DNA from: Cronobacter dublinensis subsp. dublinensis LMG 23823
Lineage (GTDB): Bacteria; Pseudomonadota; Gammaproteobacteria; Enterobacterales; Enterobacteriaceae
Reading direction: 5' to 3'
Assembly (NCBI RefSeq): GCF_001277235.1
Contig: NZ_CP012266.1
Location: 4,092,001 to 4,156,000 of the forward strand
DNA: 64,000 nucleotides
How positions within the stretch are numbered: position 1 is the stretch's first letter; every line of letters begins with the position of its first letter. Under the pieces are notes generated by a model that saw nothing but the letters and a program-made list of their open reading frames with translations, was not told where the DNA came from and made no database searches. Below, in pieces: positions 19,661 through 28,618 of the stretch. The translations under genes and the position numbers were made by a program.

Positions 19661-20221
19661 CTACAGCCTGCCGTGCATCTTCAGCCATTCACGCACTAAA
19701 AACAGCGCGCTGACGTTGCGCGCCTCGCTGAAATCCGGGTCTTCAAGCAGATCCATCATGTGCGCCAGCGGCCAGCGCTCCTGCACCAGCGGCTCCGGCT
19801 CGTCGCCCTGCAACGTCTCCGGATATAGATCTTCCGCCACCAGGATATTCATTTTGCTGGAGAAATAAGACGGCGCCATGGTGAGTTTTTTCAGGAAAGA
19901 GAGCTGATTTGCGCCGAAACCGACCTCTTCTTTTAATTCACGGTTTGCCGCTTCATAGATATTTTCGCCCGGATCGATAAGCCCTTTGGTAAAGCCCAGC
20001 TCATAGGATTCGGTGCCGACGGCGTATTCGCGGATTAATATCAGATGATCGTCGATAATCGGCACGATCATGACCGCCTCGCGCTCAGAAGGACGCATAC
20101 GTTCATAGACGCGCTGTTCGCCGTTGCTGAACTCAAGACTCACCTGCTCGACGCTGAAAAGCCGTGAACGGGCGACGGTTTCGATATTTAAAATAGTGGG
20201 TTTTTGCAGGGATTTATTCAT
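19661..20221 (-). CDS. nudE: ADP compounds hydrolase NudE
   Basis: Nudix hydrolase acting on ADP-ribose, NADH and Ap3A. The Nudix box is GLIDPGENIYEAANRELKEE (GX5EX7REUXEE type), and the C-terminal ARNVSALFLVREWLK matches E. coli NudE. I start at 20221 (MNKSLQKPTIL), giving 186 residues as in E. coli; the frame stays open for 16 more codons upstream. Confidence 0.95.
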   Translation of the reverse strand: MNKSLQKPTILNIETVARSRLFSVEQVSLEFSNGEQRVYERMRPSEREAVMIVPIIDDHLILIREYAVGTESYELGFTKGLIDPGENIYEAANRELKEEVGFGANQLSFLKKLTMAPSYFSSKMNILVAEDLYPETLQGDEPEPLVQERWPLAHMMDLLEDPDFSEARNVSALFLVREWLKMHGRL

Positions 20222-20558
20222 ATTAACCGGCCACCGGGTAACAACATCTCCGCTCATTGTGCGACACACCGCACGGTTCCGGCAATCCGAATCGTTTTTT
20301 TATTTACATTCCTGCAACCTCGCACGCGCATAAAACCCAAATACCCATTTGTGTCAAGAGGTTGAATTTAAAATAAGAATTTGCTGATATTTCCGCGCTT
20401 CTCGCTTTGCTAACATTGATTTACTGCTGGTATGCCTCAAATAATTTCACTCAAATTGAATCCATACCTGTCGATTTTTGTTCATTGTTCTGCCTTAATG
20501 TTGCATGAGCAATACTTGTTTACATTTGCACTGAGTACCGTGATTTGATGGGGAAAGC
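20222..20558. other. AT-rich divergent intergenic region nudE-igaA
   Basis: Must hold promoters for both nudE and igaA. It is clearly more AT-rich than its surroundings from about 20330 on, with several TTG-like -35 and TAA-rich -10 candidates, but none stands out. I see no RNA gene or clear operator. Confidence 0.4.
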
Positions 20559-22697
20559 ATGAGCACTTTGTTGATTTTCGTCGCTGCTATGCTGGCCTGC
20601 ATCGTCATTGCAGGCTGGTGGATAAAGCGCAAAATTCGCCCCCGTCATCCCCGTTTACCCGCCCAGGTTTTTGCTGGCGCCACGACCCGTAAACTCAGCA
20701 GTGAAGAGCGTAGCGCCATCGAAAGCTATCTGGAAACGCTCTCGCGTTTTCAGGATTCACCGACGCCGACCGGTGCCATCAAAGCGCCTGTAAAATTAAC
20801 GCTGACGCAGAACAGCAATACCGTCTACAGCATTCGTCGCGCCATCACCCGCTATGGCCTTTCGTCTGACGATCCGAACAAATGGCGCTACTACCTCGAT
20901 TCGGTAGAAGTGCACCTGCCGCCGTTCTGTGAGCAATACATCACTGACGACAATAGCGTCGAGCTTATCCGTACCGCAACCCTGCCGCTGGTTATCTCGC
21001 TTAACGGCCACTCGCTGCAGGAACATGTGCATGAAGCGCGCGGCTACGTGCTCGAAGGCCCTGCATCCGGCCTGGCGTCGATTCGCGGCGAAGAGAGCGA
21101 ACAGATTGAGTTGCTCAATATTCGCCAGGAGACGCAGGAAGAGCACGCGCTTGGCCGCCCGGACGGGTTACGCGAAGCGCTGCTGATCTGCGCGTCGTTC
21201 GTGCTGTTTTTCCTCTGTCTTGTCACGCCGCCGGTCATGCTGCCGTGGCTTGCGGGCGGCGCTATTCTGCTCCTCGGCGCGGGTCTGTGGGGGCTGTATG
21301 CGCCGCCTGCGAAAACCGCGCTGCGCGAAATCCATTGCCTGCGCGGCACGCCGAAACGCTGGGGCCTGTTTGGCGAAACCAATCAGGAACAGCTTAATAA
21401 TATTTCGCTCGGCATTATCGACCTTATCTATCCGGCCCACTGGCAACCGTTTATCGAACACGACTTAGGCCAGAAAACGGATATCGACATTTATATGGAC
21501 CGCCACGTGGTGCGCCAGGGACGTTTTCTGTCGCTGCATGATGAGGTTAAACACTTCCCGCTCCAGCACTGGATGCGCAGCGCGGTTATCGGCGCGGGCG
21601 CGCTGCTGGTGCTGTTGCTCCTGACGCTCTCGGTGCCGCTTGATATGCCGTTCAGGCTGACTATCTCCTGGCTTAAGGGCGCACAGACGGTAGAGGCGAC
21701 CAGCGTCGCGCAGTTAGACGCCGCGGGCCTGCGCGTCGGGGACACGCTGCGCATCGACGGCACGGGCATGTGCAACATTCATCTGCCGGGCCGCTACACT
21801 ACGCGCCAGAACTACCCGTTTATGCCCTTCGACTGCTCGCAGATCCTCTGGAATAACGCAAGTCCCCTGCCCCTGCCGGAGTCTGACACGGTCACCAAAG
21901 CCACGGCGCTGGCGGAGGCGGTCAATCGCCAGCTGCATCCGCAGGAAGGCGACACCAAAATCAACCCGCAGCTCGCCTCGGCCATTCAGAAATCGGGCAT
22001 GGTGCTGCTGGATGATTTCGCGGAGATAGTCCTGAAGACCGAAGCGCTGTGTACCGGCGAAGACGAGTGCGTCAGGCTTAAAAACGCGCTGGTGAACCTC
22101 GGCAATACCAAAGACTGGCCGTCGCTGGTCAAACGCGCCGGAGAAGGCAAACTCGACGGCATTAACGTGCTGCTGCGCCCGGTCAGCGCCGAATCGCTCG
22201 ATAATCTGGTGATCGCCTCGACCGCGCCGTTCTTCGTGCGCGAAACAAGCCGCGCCGCGCAGTCGCTGAATAGTCCGCCGCCGGGCGGCTTTATGATTAT
22301 CAGTGATGAAGGCAAAGATATGGTCAACCAGCCGCTGCCGCCGACCTCGCTGTATGACTTCCCGCCGCAGGAGCAGTGGAAAGAGTTCCAGCGCCTGGCC
22401 GGGATGTTAATGCAGACGCCGTTCCACGCCGAAGGCGTCGTCACCAGCCTGCGCACCGATGCCAATGGCACCCAGCACGTGACGCTGAGCAGCGTACCGG
22501 ACAACGCCGGGCTGTGGCGCTACTTCGGCACGTCGCTGTTGATGCTGATTATGCTCGTCTGCGCGCTTTATAATGGCCTCGTGGCCCTGCGCCGCTGGCA
22601 GCGCAGCCGCACCCGCATTGAAGAAATCCAGCGCTATTACGAAAACTGCTTCAATCCGCAGCTGGTCCCCTCCGCGGATATTCGCCCCCTCTTCTGA
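20559..22697 (+). CDS. igaA: Rcs phosphorelay inhibitor IgaA (YrfF)
   Basis: Inner-membrane protein that restrains the Rcs envelope-stress phosphorelay through RcsD; loss is lethal or causes mucoidy in relatives. The protein has 712 residues (E. coli 711). It has an N-terminal membrane helix (about 3-23), a first cytoplasmic domain, a pair of helices around 206-250, another helix near 345-368, a large periplasmic domain with four Cys (GMCNIH, FDCSQI, ALCTGEDEC) and a last helix near 655-675. GGGGA precedes the start. Confidence 0.95.
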   Translation: MSTLLIFVAAMLACIVIAGWWIKRKIRPRHPRLPAQVFAGATTRKLSSEERSAIESYLETLSRFQDSPTPTGAIKAPVKLTLTQNSNTVYSIRRAITRYGLSSDDPNKWRYYLDSVEVHLPPFCEQYITDDNSVELIRTATLPLVISLNGHSLQEHVHEARGYVLEGPASGLASIRGEESEQIELLNIRQETQEEHALGRPDGLREALLICASFVLFFLCLVTPPVMLPWLAGGAILLLGAGLWGLYAPPAKTALREIHCLRGTPKRWGLFGETNQEQLNNISLGIIDLIYPAHWQPFIEHDLGQKTDIDIYMDRHVVRQGRFLSLHDEVKHFPLQHWMRSAVIGAGALLVLLLLTLSVPLDMPFRLTISWLKGAQTVEATSVAQLDAAGLRVGDTLRIDGTGMCNIHLPGRYTTRQNYPFMPFDCSQILWNNASPLPLPESDTVTKATALAEAVNRQLHPQEGDTKINPQLASAIQKSGMVLLDDFAEIVLKTEALCTGEDECVRLKNALVNLGNTKDWPSLVKRAGEGKLDGINVLLRPVSAESLDNLVIASTAPFFVRETSRAAQSLNSPPPGGFMIISDEGKDMVNQPLPPTSLYDFPPQEQWKEFQRLAGMLMQTPFHAEGVVTSLRTDANGTQHVTLSSVPDNAGLWRYFGTSLLMLIMLVCALYNGLVALRRWQRSRTRIEEIQRYYENCFNPQLVPSADIRPLF

Positions 22698-22706
22698 TAA
22701 TCCGGC

Positions 22707-22741
22707 GGCGACAGGTTTATGGTAACCTGTCGCCCCTTTTT
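22707..22741 (+). terminator. terminator of igaA
   Basis: Perfect 11-bp stem GGCGACAGGTT / AACCTGTCGCC with a 6-base loop, then CC and five T residues. It lies between igaA and yrfG. Confidence 0.85.
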
Positions 22742-22759
22742 CCTCAGGCGGGAGTTCCC

Positions 22760-23440
22760 ATGCCTATTGATATCGCCTGGCAGGAGGTTGATACCGTTCT
22801 GCTGGATATGGACGGTACGCTGCTCGATCTGGCGTTCGATACCTTTTTCTGGCAGAAGCTGGTCCCCGAAACCTTAAGCCAGCAGCGCGGCATCCCGCTG
22901 GATGACGCCCACAACCAGATCCGCGCCGAATATCACGCCGTGCAGCATACGCTAAACTGGTACTGTCTGGATTACTGGAGCGAGCGCCTGGGGCTGGATA
23001 TTTGCGCCATGACGACGGAACAGGGGCCGCGCGCGCTGATACGCGAAGATACCGTGCCGTTTCTCGACGCGCTGAAGGCCTGCGGCAAGCGGCGCATTCT
23101 GCTGACCAACGCGCATCCGCATAATCTGGCGGTCAAGCTTGAGCATACCGGGCTTGCTCAGCACCTTGATTTATTACTTTCCACCCACACATTTGGTTAT
23201 CCAAAAGAGGATCAGCGGTTATGGCAGGCCGTTGCCCGGCACACCGGTCTTGATGCGTCACGCACGCTGTTTATCGACGACAGCGAGCCGATTCTCGACG
23301 CCGCCGCGCGGTTTGGTATTCGCTACTGTCTGGGCGTCACCAATCCTGATTCAGGCGTGGCTGATAAGCGCTATCAGCGCCATCCGGCGCTTGGCGATTA
23401 CCGTCGTCTGATCCCCTCGCTGCAAACCGAGGAGTCGTGA
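22760..23440 (+). CDS. yrfG: GMP/IMP nucleotidase YrfG
   Basis: HAD-family 5'-nucleotidase that in E. coli prefers GMP and IMP. Motif I is VLLDMDGTLLDLAF (nucleophile and acid Asp), motif II ILLTNAHPHNL, motif III Lys in FGYPKEDQRLW and motif IV LFIDDSEPILDAA. The protein has 226 residues against 222 in E. coli. Its TGA overlaps the hslR start codon (TGATG). Confidence 0.93.
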   Translation: MPIDIAWQEVDTVLLDMDGTLLDLAFDTFFWQKLVPETLSQQRGIPLDDAHNQIRAEYHAVQHTLNWYCLDYWSERLGLDICAMTTEQGPRALIREDTVPFLDALKACGKRRILLTNAHPHNLAVKLEHTGLAQHLDLLLSTHTFGYPKEDQRLWQAVARHTGLDASRTLFIDDSEPILDAAARFGIRYCLGVTNPDSGVADKRYQRHPALGDYRRLIPSLQTEES

Positions 23441-23841
23441 TGAAAGAGAAATCCACCGAAGGGGTTCGCCTGGACAAATGGCTCTGGGCGGCGCGCTTCT
23501 ACAAAACCCGCACGCTGGCCCGCGAGATGATCGAAGGCGGCAAGGTGCACTACAACGGGCAACGGACGAGACCGAGTAAAATTATCGAACCGAACGCGGT
23601 ATTAACGCTGCGTCAGGGAAACGATGAACGCACGCTGGTGGTGAAAGGAATAACCGACCAGCGTCGCCCGGCAAACGAGGCGGTACTGCTGTACGAAGAG
23701 ACGGCAGAAAGTATCGAAAAGCGTGAAAAAGTCGCGCTGGCGCGTAAACTCAACGCCCTTTCCATGCCGCATCCGGATCGTCGCCCGGATAAAAAAGAGC
23801 GCCGCGATCTGATCAAATTTAAATTTGGCGACAGCGAATAA
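23440..23841 (+). CDS. hslR: heat shock protein 15, HslR
   Basis: Binds 50S ribosomal subunits stalled with nascent chain and tRNA, helping to recycle them after heat shock. S4 RNA-binding domain at about residues 9-70 (VRLDKWLWAARFYKTRTLA, GGKVHYNGQRTRPSK), then a basic C-terminal tail. I start at ATG 23440, since GGAG lies five bases upstream; a GTG one codon earlier sits too close to that site. The product has 133 aa, as in E. coli. It is coupled to yrfG by TGATG. Confidence 0.95.
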   Translation: MKEKSTEGVRLDKWLWAARFYKTRTLAREMIEGGKVHYNGQRTRPSKIIEPNAVLTLRQGNDERTLVVKGITDQRRPANEAVLLYEETAESIEKREKVALARKLNALSMPHPDRRPDKKERRDLIKFKFGDSE

Positions 23842-23864
23842 CCGTCACGCCAGGAGAGAGAATA

Positions 23865-24743
23865 ATGGCTCAACACGACCAATTACACCGCTATCTGTTT
23901 GAAAATTACGCCGTGCGCGGCGAACTGGTGACGGTTTCAGAAACCTGGAAACAGATCCTTGAAAACCACGACTATCCGCTGCCGGTCAAAACGCTGCTGG
24001 GCGAACTGCTGGTCGCCACCAGCCTGCTGACTGCCACGCTGAAATTCGCGGGCGACATTACCGTGCAGCTGCAGGGCGACGGCCCGATGACGCTCGCGGT
24101 CATCAACGGCAACAACCAGCAGCAGATGCGCGGCGTCGCGCGCGTGCAGGGCGATGTTCCGGCGGACGCAGACCTGAAAACGCTGGTCGGCAACGGCTAT
24201 CTGGTTATCACGATTACGCCGGAAGAAGGCGAACGCTATCAGGGCGTGGTGGGGCTCGAAGGCGACACGCTGGCTGCGTGTCTCGAAGATTACTTCATGC
24301 GTTCCGAACAGCTGCCGACCCGCCTGTTTATCCGCACCGGCGAAGCGCAGGGCCAGCCCGCCGCAGGCGGCATGCTGTTACAGGTATTGCCGGCGCAGGA
24401 CGCCCAGACGGACGACTTCAACCATCTGGCGACGCTGACCGAAACCATCAAGGCGGACGAGCTGTTTACGCTGCCTGCGAACGATGTGTTATGGCGTCTC
24501 TACCACGAAGAAGAAGTGACCGTGTACGATCCGCAGGCGGTGGAGTTCAAATGCACCTGCTCACGCGAACGTTGCGCAGACGCGCTGCGCACGCTGCCGG
24601 ATGAAGAAGTAACACAGATTCTGGAAGAAGACGGCGAAGTGGACATGCACTGCGACTATTGCGGCACCCACTACGTGTTCGACGCGATGGATATCGCCGG
24701 GATCCGCAAAAACGCCTCTCCGGCCGATCCGCAGGTGCATTAA
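23865..24743 (+). CDS. hslO: redox-activated chaperonin Hsp33 (HslO)
   Basis: Cytoplasmic holdase activated by oxidative unfolding together with heat. The N-terminal chaperone domain is followed by the redox switch with four zinc-binding Cys in the pattern CxC-(about 30)-CxxC (FKCTCSRE and MHCDYCG), all present. Length is 292 aa. It lies 23 bases after hslR with GGAGAG upstream, so the pair form an operon. Confidence 0.97.
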   Translation: MAQHDQLHRYLFENYAVRGELVTVSETWKQILENHDYPLPVKTLLGELLVATSLLTATLKFAGDITVQLQGDGPMTLAVINGNNQQQMRGVARVQGDVPADADLKTLVGNGYLVITITPEEGERYQGVVGLEGDTLAACLEDYFMRSEQLPTRLFIRTGEAQGQPAAGGMLLQVLPAQDAQTDDFNHLATLTETIKADELFTLPANDVLWRLYHEEEVTVYDPQAVEFKCTCSRERCADALRTLPDEEVTQILEEDGEVDMHCDYCGTHYVFDAMDIAGIRKNASPADPQVH

Positions 24744-24751
24744 GGCCTGCT

Positions 24752-24784
24752 GCGCTTCCCGCCGCCTGGCGGGAAGCGCTTTAT
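24752..24784. terminator. terminator of hslO
   Basis: Perfect 12-bp stem GCGCTTCCCGCC / GGCGGGAAGCGC, loop GCCT, then TTTATT. It lies in the 51 bases between the convergent hslO and yhgE and may serve both. Confidence 0.85.
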
Positions 24785-24794
24785 TGATGGGGTT

Positions 24795-26507
24795 TTATTC
24801 CTGATAATTGAGCGGTATTTTCACGCCGCCGATGTCCAGATCCTGCCAGGTTTTATCCTTCCCTTTGATGTGATTGTCGCGCAGCGCCTTCAGGAACGCC
24901 TCACGGCTCAGGCTTTCCGGTATGGTCATGCTCCAGCCGACCTGCCGCCACTCGCCGTTTTCACGCTGCGCCACGCTGCAGCTGCGATCCACGCCGCTGC
25001 ACAGCAGCACCTCATTTTGTCCGTCATGATTCAGATCCAGCATCGATACCACGCAGCTTCCTTTCTCATATAAACAGCTACGCACGTTGTAGCCGTTCTC
25101 TTCCCGTGTCCACTTCCACCAGCTCTCATCAGGCGTGGCCGTGCCGTTTGCAAGGGTAATCGCGCGACGCAGGTTCTCTTCGCCGACCGGCGACGTGGTG
25201 TCCTCAGCAAGCATGCTGTTCATCGCCTGACGGTTATCAGGGTCCGCCATAAACGCGTTGTCATTGCGAAGCGTATTCAGCGCCGCCTGACCGCGTCGCC
25301 CGGCGTGCTGGAGCATATACAGGCTCAGGTAGTCGGCCTTTTGCGCCCCGTGCTCATAGCGCGCCATCTGGCTCTCCACGCTGATGCGCCACGGATCAAG
25401 CACCGGCGAATGGCTTAACACCAGCAGTGCGAACGAAAATAGCATCACAACGCGGCCGCCCATATCGTTACCCTGATCGCCGGTTTTCGCCCGACGGGCG
25501 ACACGCAGCGCGGCGCTCACCGCCCAGCACAGCACCGACGCGGTGATAAGCGCGGCGTAAACGCGCGACGGCGTCCAGCCATACTGCTGCACGCGCAACC
25601 ACAGCGACCACGCGGCCAGCGCGGCAAACAGCGGCGTCAGGATTAACCCGGCGTTATTGAGCAGGCGCAGCGCCTTGTGCGGCGGCGGCGCGCTGCGCCA
25701 CGGGGCGTCCGCCAGGCTGGCGAGCGTCAGCAGCACCAGCGCCAGCACGTTCAGCAGCCCGGTACAGGAGGTGCGCGCCGCCAGCCCGTCGAGCCCCACA
25801 AACGCCAGCGTCACTAAAAACAGCAGCGCGATAAGCGCGGCGAGCGGCAGCAGGCCCGACGCCACCAGCGTCAGGAAGCGGATCAGCGCCTCAGTAATGC
25901 GCGTCTGGCTGCGGCAGAGCAGCAGGCACACCACGCCGGAGACCGTCACCATCACCCAGGCAAAGAGCTGCGTGTCGAAAAACAGCGCTTCGAAGAAATA
26001 GATATTCACCGCGCTGAAAAGCTTCGCCCACAACAGCAGCACGCCCCAGAACACGCCCACCAGCGCCAGCGCCAGCAGCAGCGCGACGCCGTTGTTCCAT
26101 AACGTCAGACAGCGCGAAACCGGCGCGCCGTCGGCGCTGTCACGTTGCAGCCAGGGCATGGCGATAAAGAGCGTGGCGGCCAGACTGAAGTACCAGCTCA
26201 CCACCATTTCATCGGAGTCGAGTTCATTAACGCCCGCGATGGACCAGCGCATCCAGCCCGCCATCAGGCCGACCAGCAGCAGCAGCGCGCCCGTCATCAG
26301 CCAGAAACGCGGCGCGCGCAAACGTACCGCCGCCAGCGCGACGCTGACACAGAGCGTTATCGCCAGCGAGTGCACCACCAGCGCCGAGCCCTGGCTCATC
26401 ACAATCTGGCTGTGCGGGCCCGTTAAAAACATGAGCAAGCCGCAGAGCGCGGCGATAACCACGATGCCCAGGCGCGTCGTACGCGCGAAGGGGAGAAGTT
26501 CAGACAT
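24795..26507 (-). CDS. yhgE: DUF4153-type inner-membrane protein YhgE
   Basis: Function unknown. Residues 1-375 form about ten membrane helices (first MLFLTG-type helix at about 13-30); the last about 190 residues are soluble. Position between hslO and pckA and the size (570 aa; E. coli YhgE about 574) support the name, and the membrane part fits the DUF4153 family. The soluble tail contains DLNHDGQNEVLL at 491-502, a Ca-binding-loop-like DxNxDGxxE motif of the FG-GAP/dockerin type, and several Cys (SCLYEKGSCV, LLCSGVDRSCSV), which suggests it faces the periplasm. Confidence 0.8.
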   Translation of the reverse strand: MSELLPFARTTRLGIVVIAALCGLLMFLTGPHSQIVMSQGSALVVHSLAITLCVSVALAAVRLRAPRFWLMTGALLLLVGLMAGWMRWSIAGVNELDSDEMVVSWYFSLAATLFIAMPWLQRDSADGAPVSRCLTLWNNGVALLLALALVGVFWGVLLLWAKLFSAVNIYFFEALFFDTQLFAWVMVTVSGVVCLLLCRSQTRITEALIRFLTLVASGLLPLAALIALLFLVTLAFVGLDGLAARTSCTGLLNVLALVLLTLASLADAPWRSAPPPHKALRLLNNAGLILTPLFAALAAWSLWLRVQQYGWTPSRVYAALITASVLCWAVSAALRVARRAKTGDQGNDMGGRVVMLFSFALLVLSHSPVLDPWRISVESQMARYEHGAQKADYLSLYMLQHAGRRGQAALNTLRNDNAFMADPDNRQAMNSMLAEDTTSPVGEENLRRAITLANGTATPDESWWKWTREENGYNVRSCLYEKGSCVVSMLDLNHDGQNEVLLCSGVDRSCSVAQRENGEWRQVGWSMTIPESLSREAFLKALRDNHIKGKDKTWQDLDIGGVKIPLNYQE

Positions 26508-26935
26508 AGCGATAATCCTTTAAAAACACATTCACACGATGAAGATAAACCGCGTTCGTGAAGTGAGCGTGAAGTGTCAAAAAAACGCTTTCGGGCGTTA
26601 TTACCGGCTGCGCTACAGCAAAAAGACGATTATCCAGTGAGATCGCTCGCCGGTTTTGGTTTTCACAGAAAAGATAATTTTCTTCAGGAAAGCGCTTACA
26701 GTCACAAAGTGCGGGTTTAACGGGTGGCTTTTATAACATATTCGGAACAATTAACGCGTTCACAGATAAAATGTTGCCATACTCTGAATCCCGTCGTGAC
26801 CGGCCTCACAGAACTTTCCACTATGGCGCGCCTGGCGACCCATCAGTTACGTAAATCTATGAAGCCTGTCGCGGTTAACATCCCCGGAACAACCCTACAA
26901 TTTCAGGCAGTATAAATTGGCTAAGGAGCAGTGAA
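26508..26935. other. divergent intergenic region yhgE-pckA
   Basis: 428 bases without a convincing gene; a 63-codon open frame (26724-26915) has no good ribosome binding site and no recognisable product. The part nearer pckA is AT-rich and holds a CRP-like site (26795-26810). AAGGAG sits directly before pckA. Confidence 0.45.
26795..26810 (+). promoter_or_regulatory. CRP-like site upstream of pckA
   Basis: CGTGA-CCGGCC-TCACA matches the CRP half-sites TGTGA-N6-TCACA at nine of ten positions and lies 125 bases before the pckA start. pckA is known to be catabolite-regulated in E. coli, so CRP activation is plausible. Confidence 0.5.
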
Positions 26936-28555
26936 ATGCGAGTTACAGGCATAACCCCGCAGGATCTCAAGGCTTACGGAATCAACGACGTCCAGGAGGT
27001 GGTTTATAACCCCGATTACGACATGCTCTACCGCGAAGAGCTCGATCCCTCTCTGGAAGGCTATGAGCGCGGAGTACTGACCGATCTGGGTGCGGTTGCC
27101 GTGGATACGGGGATCTTTACCGGCCGCTCGCCGAAGGATAAATACATCGTTCGCGATGACACCACGCGCGACACGCTCTGGTGGTCCGATAACGGCAAAG
27201 GCAAAAACGACAACAAACCGCTGACGCCGGAAACCTGGCAGCATCTGAAAGGCCTGGTGACGCAGCAGCTCTCCGGCAAACGCCTGTTTATCATCGACGC
27301 CTTCTGCGGCGCCAACCCGGACAGCCGCCTGTCGGTGCGTTTCATTACCGAAGTGGCCTGGCAGGCGCATTTCGTGAAGAACATGTTCATTCGCCCTTCC
27401 GATGATGAACTGCAAGGCTTCGAACCTGATTTCATCGTAATGAACGGCGCGAAGTGCACCAACCCTGACTGGAAAACGCAGGGGCTCAACTCAGAGAACT
27501 TCGTGGCCTTCAACCTGACCGAACGGATGCAGCTTATCGGCGGCACCTGGTACGGCGGCGAGATGAAAAAAGGCATGTTCTCCATCATGAACTACCTGCT
27601 GCCGCTGAAAGGCATCGCGTCGATGCACTGCTCGGCGAACGTCGGCGAGAAAGGCGACGTGGCGGTGTTCTTCGGCCTCTCCGGCACCGGTAAAACCACG
27701 CTTTCTACCGATCCGAAACGCCGTCTTATCGGCGATGACGAACACGGCTGGGACGACGACGGCGTGTTTAACTTCGAAGGCGGCTGCTATGCCAAAACCA
27801 TTCGCCTTTCTGAAGACGCCGAGCCGGATATCTTTCACGCCATCCGCCGCGACGCACTGCTGGAAAACGTGACCGTGCGCGACGACGGCAGCATCGATTT
27901 CGACGACGCGTCGAAAACGGAAAACACCCGCGTCTCGTACCCGATTTACCACATCGATAATATCGTCAAGCCGGTGTCAAAGGCGGGCCACGCGACCAAA
28001 GTGATCTTCCTGACCGCCGACGCGTTCGGCGTTCTGCCGCCTGTCTCGCGCCTGACCGCCAGCCAGACGCAGTATCACTTCCTTTCCGGCTTTACAGCGA
28101 AACTTGCGGGCACCGAGCGCGGCGTGACCGAGCCGACGCCGACGTTCTCGGCCTGCTTCGGCGCGGCGTTCCTGATGCTGCACCCGACGCAATATTCCGA
28201 AGTGCTGGTTAAACGCATGCAGGCCGCGGGCGCGCAGGCGTATCTGGTCAATACCGGCTGGAACGGTACCGGCAAGCGCATCTCCATTAAGGATACCCGC
28301 GCGATTATCGACGCCATTCTGAATGGCTCGCTGGACGACGCCGAAACCTTCACGCTGCCGCTGTTTAACCTGGCTATCCCAACCAGTCTGCCGGGCGTTG
28401 ATGAGCGCATCCTCGACCCGCGCAACACCTACGCCTCACCGGAACAGTGGCAGGAGAAAGCGCAGCAGCTGGCGCAGCTGTTTATCAGCAACTTCGAGAA
28501 ATATACCGACACGCCTGCGGGCGCCGCGCTGGTAAGCGCCGGTCCGCAACGCTGA
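26936..28555 (+). CDS. pckA: phosphoenolpyruvate carboxykinase (ATP) PckA
   Basis: Converts oxaloacetate and ATP to PEP, CO2 and ADP, the entry to gluconeogenesis from C4 acids. The protein has 539 residues (E. coli 540). The kinase P-loop is GLSGTGKTTLSTD (about 247-259), the metal/substrate region LIGDDEHGWDDDGVFNFEGG follows, and the Arg motif is NTRVSYP. AGGAG lies upstream of the ATG. Confidence 0.98.
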   Translation: MRVTGITPQDLKAYGINDVQEVVYNPDYDMLYREELDPSLEGYERGVLTDLGAVAVDTGIFTGRSPKDKYIVRDDTTRDTLWWSDNGKGKNDNKPLTPETWQHLKGLVTQQLSGKRLFIIDAFCGANPDSRLSVRFITEVAWQAHFVKNMFIRPSDDELQGFEPDFIVMNGAKCTNPDWKTQGLNSENFVAFNLTERMQLIGGTWYGGEMKKGMFSIMNYLLPLKGIASMHCSANVGEKGDVAVFFGLSGTGKTTLSTDPKRRLIGDDEHGWDDDGVFNFEGGCYAKTIRLSEDAEPDIFHAIRRDALLENVTVRDDGSIDFDDASKTENTRVSYPIYHIDNIVKPVSKAGHATKVIFLTADAFGVLPPVSRLTASQTQYHFLSGFTAKLAGTERGVTEPTPTFSACFGAAFLMLHPTQYSEVLVKRMQAAGAQAYLVNTGWNGTGKRISIKDTRAIIDAILNGSLDDAETFTLPLFNLAIPTSLPGVDERILDPRNTYASPEQWQEKAQQLAQLFISNFEKYTDTPAGAALVSAGPQR

Positions 28556-28569
28556 AGTGGACACACGCA

Positions 28570-28601
28570 AAAACGGCTCCGTAAAGGAGCCGTTTTTTTT
28601 T
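28570..28601. terminator. terminator shared by pckA and envZ
   Basis: Stem AAAACGGCTCC / GGAGCCGTTTT with loop GTAAA, followed by a 9-base T run on the plus strand and preceded by five A. It sits in the 63-base gap between convergent pckA and envZ and can work on both strands. Confidence 0.9.
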
Positions 28602-28618
28602 GGCGCGATGCGTAAAAG

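Noticed and set aside
26724..26915. 63-codon open frame before pckA
   Set aside because: Weak initiation context, no recognisable product, and it covers the CRP-like site and presumed pckA promoter.
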